Source of the DNA: Mastigamoeba balamuthi
Taxonomy: Eukaryota > Evosea > Mastigamoebida > Mastigamoebidae
Length of the DNA: 64,000 nucleotides
Assembly (NCBI GenBank): GCA_902651635.1
Contig: CACRSC010000014.1
Location: 306,441 to 370,440 of the forward strand
Direction of reading: 5' to 3'
The translations under genes were made by a program, and so were the position numbers. Below the pieces are notes generated by a model. That model ran no database searches. It was not told where the DNA came from and saw only the letters and a program-made list of their open reading frames with translations. Below, piece after piece: positions 9,171-18,522 of the stretch; within the stretch, counting starts at the first letter, position 1; each line of letters opens with the position of its first letter.

Positions 9171-12100
9171 CTACGTGTCGGCGGGCGGTGGCGGGAGCGG
9201 TGGCGGTGGTATGTCGTCGTCGACGGGCGGAGGCGGCGGTATGTCGTCCGCGTCGCAGGGAATCGGCGGCAGCTCGGGCTCCTCCTGCGACCTCCGCAGC
9301 GCCCTGCTCGCCGCCGTGCCCTGCAGCGACGCAGCGGCCGCCGCGGCCGCCTCGACGTCGAACTCGTTGAGGTCGAGCTTGAGGTCCGAGAACAGGTTCT
9401 TGAGCTCGCTGAGCTGCTTGCTGAGCTCGTCGGCGGCCGCTGGCGGGGGCGGCCCCGGCGGTGGCGGGATGTTGGCCACGCCCGGCGACACCGACGGCGG
9501 CAGGGCAGGCAGCGGCGGCAGCGGGATGTCCGCGGGGCTCTGCTGCTGCTGCTGCTGCCCGGCGGTGGCCAGCGACCGCTGCAGCGACGGGAGGAACCCC
9601 GACGTGTTCTTGGACAGCGGCGGCGCCCCCTGCTGCGCGCCAGAGCCCCCGGGCGACGGCGGGAGCTTGGGGCACAGCGGTGTCGACATGAGCAGCTCCC
9701 TGGCGATCTCCACGGCGTCCCTCGGCGAGATCTGGCTCGCGCGCGGGCCCGCGGTCGCTGCGTGCGGCGACGCGGGGGCCGAGACGGCCGAGGAGCCGCC
9801 CCACTGCACCGACTCGAGCCCCGCGTGGCTCTTGCGGCGCTCGCGCCGCGAGCTCAGCGACAGGCGGCCCTGCGGCGGCGACGGCGAGCGCTCGGGGCTG
9901 TCGGCCGACCCGGGCGGCGTCAGCGTCTGCACCTGCGGCCACTGGCCCGAGGCGCGGCTGCCCGTCGACGACGCCGTGATGACAGTGGCGCCCGCGAGCG
10001 CGTACGGCGTCGACGCCCACGTCTGCGTGCGCCGCGAGGCGCGCGAGACGCGGGCGTGGGCGGGGACCTGCATGGGCCCCGCGCGCTCCAAGAGGAAGCT
10101 CAGCGCGGCCACCCACGAGCGCAGGCGCGTCTCCGACTCGAACGTCAGGCGCAGCTCCTCCTGCACGAACGCCGGCGACCAGTACAGCGCGCTGAGCTTG
10201 AAGCGCTTGCCGCGCTGCACCGGGGGGATCACCAGCTCCATCCCCTGCACGGCGTACTTGGTCCTGGCCTTCTTCCGCTGGGGGAGGGGAGAGGAGGGAG
10301 GACGCCGTCAGTGCGTGCCCGGGGGCGAGAGGGGGGCGGCTCATGCGCACGTCGGGGTCGGTGAAGCAGTAGAGGCCGGTGGGGTCGGCGACGAACCATC
10401 TTCTGGTCGACTTGAAGCCGGCCTCTTTGGTGATCCAGCCCTGCTTGACGGCCTAGCGAGGGGAGCGCGGTGAGTGCGAGCGGATGCACACGGAGGGGCT
10501 CAGCACGTTGGGGAACATGGGGGGCTCCCACTTGATCTCGGCCGAGGAGATGGCGCTGTACAGCTCCTCGAGGAACTCGCGCGGGAAGTCCTTGCCCTTG
10601 TTCATCCCCCGCGCGCCGTTGATGAACTGCGACTCTGTCATCTTCTTCTTCACTGCGAGGGGCGCACCAGTGAGGACCACACGTGTAGCCTGCCTGTGGA
10701 GGGTACCTGAGCTGTTGTGGAGGTCCGTGTTGAGCATGATGGCGTAGAACGAGAGGATATACACGGCGTCGGGGTCCGCGAGGCAGCTGGGCTGCACGCA
10801 GTGCGGCATCGTGTTCTGCAGCAGCGTCTGGACCTGCGGCGAGCACGACTCGGCGTAGAACTTGTTCGCAAACGCCTGCACGAGCCTGTCGATCTTCTGC
10901 GCCTCGCCCGGCAGCCTGAAGAACCCCAGGAACTTGCGCAGCGCGCTGTCAAAGTCGAGCGGCGGGCCGAAGTCGAGCGCCGCGAGGTACTCGCGGAGCA
11001 CGGCGGCGCTGTCCTGGGACCCGAGGTAGTCGCCCACGGCGTCCCTGCTGAGCCCCGGCGCGCAGAGGAGGAACTTGGCGACGATCTCCGGGGCCTCGCC
11101 GACGACCCCGCGCTCGGCGAGCAGCCGGAGGCCCTTGGAGGGGCTCGCGTTGAAGGCCCTGACGCCCTCGCGCAGCGCCTCAGAGTCGGGGCAGTCCCAC
11201 GTGTGCTGCAGCGCCGCCGTCTCGAGGTCCGGCACGCCGTCGGTGCCGCTCGAGTACCCGCTGTCGTCGTCCTCGTCGCCGCCCGCCGTGCTGCCGGGCT
11301 TGCTGGTGCTGGTCGTGGCGCTCCCGCCGCTGCTGGCGTCGTCGGCGGTCAGCATCGACGCCAGCAGCGGCGAGACCGAGCACACGGGCGACGCGACGAC
11401 GACGGGCGTCGAGATCGGGCTCGCGGGCCTCGGCGACGGCGCCTTGGGCTGCACAGCCGTCGGCAGCGGCGGCGGGGGTATCGTGTCGCCCGTGCCCGAC
11501 ACGGCCATGCGGTTCGCGGGCTGCCGCACCGTCGGCGACGACGACGCCGACGACGGCAGCGAGGGCGGCAGGCTCGTCGCCAGCCCGCACAGCGGCGCCG
11601 TGATGCTGCCGGCCGTCGACGAGCGGCCCCTGGGGCTCGCGAGCGGCTGGTGCGGCGGCGGCGGCCCCGCCGGCGGCGCTATCAGCAGCCCCGAGGCCGG
11701 GACAGACGACGCAGAGGCCGCGGCGGCCTGCGCGTGCAGGCTCTGTTTGGGCGACATCGTGCGCGAGAGCACCGGCCTGCCGCTGCCGCCGCCGCCTGCG
11801 CTCTGCACGGGCGGCGACGCCGTGGCTTGCGGGGGCGTCGTCGACGGCGCCGCCACCGCGCCCGCAGCCAGCGACGACGGCCGCCGCTTCTCCTTCTCCT
11901 GGGGCGGCTTGTCCTTCACGAGGGTCCGCGTGCTCGTGGCGCGCATCGTCGCCCTCGCAGCCTGGTCTCTCTGCGACTGCATCGCGCGCCGCCGTGTGAG
12001 CCCTTACATTATCTCGTCACGAACGAATCGCTCCCCCAAAACCGGCATGAACACCGAGGAATAATGACGCCATAAACACTCGTGGAAAGCGGCCTGCTTA

Positions 12101-12615
12101 CGGCAGTGATGAGGCAGCTGATGGTGCCCTTGAGCTCGACGATGGTGGCTGTGGGTGGCGGCGGGGGCCCGAGCTTGGGCGCGCTGCCCGCCATCTCCGC
12201 CTGCAGCCGCTCCAGGTCGATCCCCCGCAGCGTCGCCGACCTGCGCGGCGCCGCGTCATCGCCCGACGACGACGATGACGCCTCGGAGCACTCGGCGCCC
12301 TCTCCGGGGCCCTGCCCGGCCACAGACGAGCTCCTGTGCCGCCGGTGGTGGTGACGTGTCTTGCTCGAGCTGCGCCCGTGGTGCCTGTGACGTGTGCGAT
12401 CGCGCGTGGCGCTGCTGACGTGGTGCCACGGGGGGTGGGTCAGGGGGGGACGGTTCCGCCGCGCGAGAACCGCAGAACGCGGTGCGTGAGGTCAGCAGAT
12501 GCGGTGGACGGGGGCGTTGGTGATCGCGTCGCTACCTGCTGCTGCCCGGGCCCTCGGCGGCCGGCAGGGGCGACTCGGGCGCCGGAGGAGTGGCGACGGG
12601 CGTGTCGTCGGCCAT
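9171..12615 (-). CDS. Sec7-PH domain Arf guanine-nucleotide exchange factor
   Basis: Six exons (12615..12536, 12333..12102, 11976..10707, 10652..10492, 10452..10351, 10277..9171) give 983 residues with all phases consistent. Order of parts: short N terminus MADDTPVATPP; a long Ser/Pro-rich region; a Sec7 domain at about 365-580 with the glutamate finger in FFRLPGEAQKIDR and the groove SFYAIMLNTDLHN; a PH domain at about 582-700 (GWITKEAGFKSTRRWF start); then a Pro-rich tail with stretches such as IPPPPGPPPP and DDIPPPPPVDDD. Sec7 plus PH is the cytohesin/IQSEC plan: the enzyme loads GTP on Arf at membranes marked by phosphoinositides. The poly-Pro tail could bind SH3, WW or profilin. Introns are tiny; the one at 10491-10453 is only 39 nt. 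The first two exons rest on phase alone and are less sure. Confidence 0.9.
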
Positions 12616-12890
12616 TGGGGGGTGCGCGGGCGGCGTGGGGAGGGGGCGTGCCTGCGCGCCCGTGCGGGGTCAAAGCCGGGAGGCCCGAATTCAAACTCAG
12701 ACGAGATTCGCAGTGCACGAAAACGCAAAACGCGGATATCAAATCTCGGCAGGTGCCTCAAACGACTTAACACGGGACGAGCCGGGCCCAGCCGACCACC
12801 GCACCCACACAGGCAGACCAAAGCCGGAAGAGGAGACGAGAGGCGGGCACACGACCTGTTCACTGAACAAGAGAACAATGCAAAAAGGAT
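12616..12890. other. Head-to-tail spacer
   Basis: 275 bases between the end of the LRR gene and the start of the Sec7 gene on the minus strand. A GATATC element at 12735-12740 lies about 120 bases before the Sec7 start. Nothing else seen. Confidence 0.35.
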
Positions 12891-15797
12891 CTACGTATTG
12901 AGGCAGACGTATTTGATGCCCGTCAGGCGCAGAATCGACGAGATCAGGGAGTCGCCGAGCAGCTGCAGGGGGCTGCTGTTGTCGGGGCTTTTGCGCTGGC
13001 CCATCCCGACGACCATCTTGAGCTCCGACCACAGCCCGAGCCTCTTCTCCTGGACCAGCCTCCTCGCAGCCGCCGTGTCCTTGAGCCCGCAGTCTGCACG
13101 CGCGCAGCTCGCATGTCAGGCCCAGAGCGGGGGGTGGGCCGCACTGCGCACCTCGAATGTCCAGTACGGAGAGGGTGGAGTTGACTGCCAGAGCGTCGGC
13201 GAGCTTGGAGACACCGGGCTCTCTGATCTTGTTGCCGTTGAGCCCGAGCTCCACGAGCGTCCTGTTCTTGTGCAACACCAGCGCCAGCGCCGCTGACCCG
13301 CGCTTCCCAATGTCGTTTTCTGCGCAGCCCTTGCGGGTCAGGGACACGAGCACGCGCGTTGCAAGGGACGGAGGTAGTGTGCGCACCGCCGAGCAATAGA
13401 CACTGCAGCGTCTTGTTCCTCTCCAGAGTGGCCGCGAGCCTCGCAGCCCCGGGGCTGCCTACTTTTGCGGCTGAATGGAGACCAGATTCAGAGACGGCGA
13501 CACGCAGAAACCCGGCCTTACAGGAGAGGTCAAGCCTCTTGATCACGCGGTTCTTGTCCAGGAGTATCGCGAGTCGCAGAGCGCCCTCGTCTTCCAGTTC
13601 GTTTCCGCTCAGGTTGAGGTCTGTGAGGGACGTGTTCTTCTCCAGCACCGTGATGATCTTGGTCGCTCCAGTGATGGTCATGTTTATCGCTGCAGAGTGC
13701 GCCTGTCAGTGCTGCTCTGGGAGGGAGCTGGAGGGGAAAGGAGAAGCCCACAATCGAGGCGGATGGTCCGGAGGGCAGATCGCCTGTCGAGGGCAGCAGC
13801 AATCTTCTCGGCCCCCTCATCCATTATGAAGTTGTCTACGAATGCGACAGGATGAGACACAGCCCCGAAGGCAACACAGTTCGTTACTCACCACCCAGGT
13901 GTATCTCCTGGAGAGTTTTGTTCTTCTCCATCGCTGCCGCGAACTTGATGACGCCCTCTCCCGTGATGCCGTTGGCTTACACGCAAGTGAGCACAACAAG
14001 GAAAAAAGAGCCCGTTCGAAATACGCACAGGAAAGGCCCAGAACCCGAAGAGCGACGTTCTTCTCCAGCGCTGCTGCCATTGCTATTGATCCCGCGACGT
14101 TGAACTCGTTGTCTGATCGGCACTGAGGACTGCAACCAAATTGTGGGGCTTTGCACTTACGGCCAAGCATAGCCTCGACCAGTGTCGTGTTCTTCTGCAG
14201 CGCTGCAGCGATACGAGTCGCTCCAGAGGATCGGATGCCACAGCCTGAGGGTCGGTTGACAAGGGTTTGAGTACCAAACTAAATGGACAGCATCGCACTC
14301 TCGAGGTTGATGGCTGTCAGAGTAGTGTTGCTTTCGAGCGCCTCCGCGAACTTCATGGCCCCCCCGTCGCACACCGTGTTACCTGACAGACGGTACCTCG
14401 TAAGCCAACACAGGATAGAGAGTGGTTTGCTTGTACATGCAACAACGAGATGCTTCAGGCCTCTGTTCCTCTTGAGGGCGTCCGCGATTGCCTTTGCAGC
14501 GTCCTCCTCAAAGTCGTTACCTGGCCAGACCCGCCGAGAACGCCAGTTGAGTTTGGACTGACCACTCCAGTCGGTGCATACTGAAGACGTTGAGGAACGT
14601 CAGCGACGTGTTGCCCTCGAGAGCCAGCGCGATGGCGATCGCTCCCTCGCTCTCGATGTTGTTGTCTGCGCAGCGCTGTGAGAGAGTGCGAGGCTGCTGC
14701 GGGGCGGGGCTTGGTGGCCGCACAGCCCAGGTTGAGCTGCTTGAGGGCAGTGTTCTTCCTCAGGACTCCCGCGAGGCTCGTGGCGCCCGGCGGCCCCACG
14801 CGGCAGCCCTCGAGGTCGAGCTTCGTCAGCGTCGTGTTGCAATCGAGCTTCTCGGAGATGGCCGCCACCGGCTCGTCGCCGGTCGTCCAGTCGTCCCAGT
14901 CCGACGTCATGCTCTCGCGGTAGATAAGCGACCTCGTCGCCACCTTCTTCAAGGCCGCGAACGCGTCCCTCACGTTGCCCACCGTCACCTCGCTCTGCTC
15001 CTGCACACGACCAGAGCCCCCCTCGCGTGAGAAACCCGACGGCGTGCGCAGAGTCGCACCAGAAACGCTGCGACCTGCTGCCTTCGGATCGCCCGCTGCG
15101 ACGTCTGCATCTTCAGGCCGCGCCGCGAGCGCGACAGCGACGGGAGGCTGCTGGGGTCCTCGTCGTCCTTGCGCTGCATCACGGCCGACGCCGAGGCCGC
15201 GGCAGGGGCCGTCATCCCCCTCGACGGCCCGCCGCTGCCCTCAGCGCCGAGCAGCGACGAGGGCTCCACCCCCGGCACCTGCGGAAGCACCAGCGCCCCT
15301 TCGCCCGCCTGCTGCCCCTCGCCCTGCTGCTGCTGACCCGGGCCGTCGGGCCGCTGCACGAAAGAGACCTGGCGTGGGGGGACTGCGGCTGGCAGAGTGC
15401 CCATGCGCACGAACGAGGCCTCGCGGGCCCCGAGCGGGGGGCCCTGGGCGGCGAGCTCCTCCTGCTGGATCTGCTGCAGCTGCAGCAGCACCACCTGGTC
15501 GTCCGGCGCCACCGAGGACGCCGCGGTGGCGCACGAGGCCGTCGAGGCCATCGCGGGCAGCAGCAGCAGCGACGCGTCGCCCGCGGCCGCCGCGGCCCTG
15601 CGCCTGTCGCCGCGCGCGGGCACCGGGGGGAACTTGGTCTGGCGGGCGCGGTGCTGCGCGGCCGCGATCTTCGAGCTCCACGTGTTGCCGCAGAAGCTGG
15701 GCACCGACAGCGACGAGCTGGGCGCCGTCGACGCGAACTGGCCCGCGCCGCTCCTGCCGAGCGTGTAGACGGGGCCGCGGGCGTTGCGCCGCGACAT
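12891..15797 (-). CDS. Leucine-rich repeat (RNase-inhibitor type) protein, one repeat per exon
   Basis: Thirteen exons give 736 residues: 15797..15075, 15000..14724, 14665..14582, 14520..14437, 14382..14299, 14244..14161, 14112..14029, 13975..13892, 13835..13752, 13689..13522, 13470..13387, 13319..13152, 13093..12891. Residues 1-240 are a low-complexity head rich in Ser, Ala and Gln. A linker follows, then at least eleven 28-residue repeats of the pattern LxLxxNxIxxxGAxxIAxALxxNTTL, as in NLR proteins and RNase inhibitor. Each internal exon is 84 nt (two are 168, that is two repeats), and all introns inside the repeats are phase 1. The C-terminal cap ends GIKYVCLNT. There is no NACHT or other effector domain, so it is probably a binding scaffold; the partner is unknown. 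Confidence 0.9.
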
Positions 15798-16144
15798 GCG
15801 GGTGGGCTTCCGCGGGGTGGTCTGTTTCGGTTCTCGCGCACTGAGCGGGTGGCAGCGGCAATCGCGCGAATCCGCGCTGCTGTACTGGGCTCGCGGGCGC
15901 GCAGAAGGGCCGTAAAGTTCCGCGGAGCAGCGCGACTCCCGAAATAGAGCGCTGGAGAGTTGATGTTTTTCAAATCGAAATGGTGCAAAAGATATCGCGG
16001 CCCCGAAAAAACTGCTCTGTTTTTGAAAACAGCAGAGGCGGGACAGAAAGAGCAGACCAAAAATATCTTCAAATTCGCCACAAGTCCCCACCCCAAAAAC
16101 CGCACCCACCGGAACTCCCCGTCCTCCTCCCCCCAGGCGCATAC
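15798..16144. other. Divergent promoter region
   Basis: 347 bases between the starts of the LRR gene and of the receptor gene. It has clearly lower GC than both and contains GATATC at 15991-15996 and AAATATC at 16061-16067. Confidence 0.4.
16061..16067. promoter_or_regulatory. AAATATC element upstream of receptor gene
   Basis: Reverse-complement form of the GATATTT element, 78-84 bases before the start at 16145. Confidence 0.25.
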
Positions 16145-18297
16145 ATGCCGCGCGCGAGCAAGCCCGACGTGGCGCTGGGGCTGGCGGCCGTGGCCCTCGC
16201 GGCTGCGCTGCTGGGCCCGCGCGGGGCCGCCGCCGGGGCCGCGTCGTGCGTGCCGGCCTCTGTGAGCAACACGACGCCGCGGACGCCGCTGACGGTGCCC
16301 GTGGGCCTCGTGATGACCGTCTCGGACGCGATCACGCAGCAGTGGTGGCTGGCGCTGTGCCTGGCGCAGCAGCGGGTGGCCGCGGACCTCGCGGCCCAGG
16401 GCGGAGGCTACAGCGTCAAGTTCCTCTTCGTCGACGACCACAGCGACGAGAGCTACGCCTGCGAGGCGGCGCGCGCGATGACGGGGTACGGCGTGGCGGC
16501 CGTCATCGGGTCGCCGTACTCGGGCGTCTCGCAGCGCATGCAGCTGTGCGGGCTCGGGGCGTCGGGCGTCGCGCAGGTCTCGTTCAGCGCCACGAGCGAC
16601 GCGCTGAGCAACAAGACGCTCTACCCGACGTTCGCCCGCACGTGCCCAGCGGACCTCGTCCAGGCGGGCGTCATGTACGACCTGCTCCGCCACTACGGCG
16701 TCCGCAGCATCGTCCTCATCGCCGAGGACAACCTCTACGGCACCGGGGGCGCTGCGCAGCTGCAGCGGTGGATCACCCATACCGAGGACCCCGCGGGCCC
16801 CATCTCTGTCACGGGGCCCAAGTTCTACGCCAGCGGCACCAACGTCAACGACCTCGGCCTGCAGGCACCTCTCCCACTCCCGTTGCCTGCTCAGTCGATT
16901 GCCCTCGCGGCCTGACCCCTCCCCTCCCTCCCCGCCTTTGCTGCAGCTGTTCACTTCGAGGTACGAGGCCAAGGCGTTTGTTGTGTTCTGCTTGCCGACC
17001 ACGTGCTACAAAGTGCTGTCGGCCGCGGCCGCGAGCGGCCTCCTCACGTGGCCCCGCGTGTGGATCCTGTCCGACGGCGCCATGAGCTCGAGCCCGCAGT
17101 CAGTTTCGTCAGAGGAAGGGGGCAGGTGTACGCGGTCCTCCGCCATGCCCTATAATTGTCACCAACGCCCTCCCCCTAGATCTCGAGGATACGCTCGGCC
17201 ATAGCACCACAGTGCTCGTAGTGTCTGCGGGGCCGGGGCCGGATAGCGAAAACAGCGCCCAGCAAGAGCTGACCAAGTCTCTGGCCAGCGCCATAAAATC
17301 GAGCGGGTACGGATCGATCAACGACTACGCGTACTACGCGTACGATGCCGTGCTCGCTGTGGGCACCGCGATCAGGCTCGTCATCGCCAGTGGCGGGAAT
17401 GCGCTCGACCCCGTGGCCGTGCGCGCGAAGCTCATGAGCCCGTCGGCGTCGGTGAAGGGGGTCACCGGGTACTTATCGTTCGGAACGTCGGGCGACAGGG
17501 CGGCATTCTACTTCAAGATCTCCGAGTGGCAGTCGGATCAGTCATCGCCCACCACCGTCGGCCTGTGGCACAGCTCAGTGGTCGAGATGAAGGACATCCA
17601 CTTTGGCGGCAGGAGCACGACGGACAACACCGTCCTGATTGCGGGCGTCCTGGGCGGTGGTCTGGGGGGGCTGCTGGTCATCGCGGTTGTCGCGACCATC
17701 GTGGTTCTCGCGGTCATGTACCGCAGAGCCAGCAAGGCCGTCAAGACGGAGAAGCAGAAGCGCGAAGTCGCCGAGCGCTCCAACTCGGACTCGCCCAACA
17801 CGCTGGGCTCGCCCCAGCAGGTGCAGAAGACGACGACGGTGATCGTCGTCGACCAGTACGGCAACCAGCTCGCGCAGCGCACCGTCTCCGAGACGATGAG
17901 CAGCGGGGGCCGCAGCGTGCCGGGCAAGTCCAAGGAGCTCATGTCGATCCTCGCGTCGACGGGCAACGCGGCGGCCCCGGGCGGAGGCATCGAGTCGACC
18001 GAGCCCGAGGCGTTCGTGCGCTCTGGCGGCATCGATCTGGGGCCCTTGGACGGGTCGACGACGGGGCTGCCGTCGGTCCTGGGCGGCACAGCGCTGGCAG
18101 CTCCCGGCAGCATGCTGGCCTCGCAGACGCTGATGGGGACGTCGCCCAACGGGCCGCTGGGCTACGGGATGATCCCAACGCCGTCGATGAACCTGGGCAT
18201 GACCGTCTTGCCCCCGCTGGAGATGCCACCGACCACGATGCCGCTGACTGTGCAGGTGCCCGTGCCGCCAAACAACAACTCGCCCTCAAAGAAGTGA
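16145..18297 (+). CDS. Single-pass receptor-like protein with ANF/periplasmic-binding ectodomain
   Basis: Three exons, 16145..16864, 16947..17102 and 17188..18297, give 661 residues. A signal peptide (hydrophobic residues 10-33) leads into a ligand-binding fold of the LivJ/ANF-receptor type: VPVGLVMTVSD, FVDDHSDES, AAVIGSPYSGVSQ and SFSATSDALSNK are its classical stretches. One membrane helix follows (from VLIAGVLGG to IVVLAVMYRR, about residues 440-470), then a 200-residue cytosolic tail rich in Ser, Thr, Pro and Gly without kinase, cyclase or 7TM domain. Intron 1 seems to be GC-AG (CAG|GCACCT): keeping residues up to GLQ restores the normal spacing of the family. The second junction (acceptor at 17187) was chosen by phase. 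It may sense small molecules; how it signals is not visible. Confidence 0.82.
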
Positions 18298-18522
18298 GCC
18301 AGGCCACGCATACGCACACGCACACTCATTACATCCACTTCTGTTCACGCACGCACTTCACGGACTTAGCTCACGCCGGCTCCTAAGACAACACTGCTCG
18401 TTTCGTTGTGTATTAAGTTGCTAGGATTGCATGGTTTCTGGGGGACGGTCGCTGGTGGTGAAGGCCTGAGAGGGGAGTTGAGGTGGCTGGTGGTCTACTG
18501 GGGGTTGGCGGGGGCTGATGAA
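18298..18522. other. Convergent 3' spacer
   Basis: 225 bases between the receptor and PIN gene ends, with a short CACACGCACACG stretch. Nothing else seen. Confidence 0.4.

Noticed and set aside
7232-10350. Very long minus-strand open frames (up to 959 codons) opposite the Ser-rich repeat gene
   Set aside because: They are mirror translations of Ser/Asp/Gln codons on the plus strand and give Arg/Leu/Gly noise without domains; only the part below the Sec7 gene is real, in its own frame.
17103-17180. Acceptor CCCCCTAG at 17180 for the second receptor intron
   Set aside because: Gives the wrong phase; the acceptor at 17187 keeps the frame.
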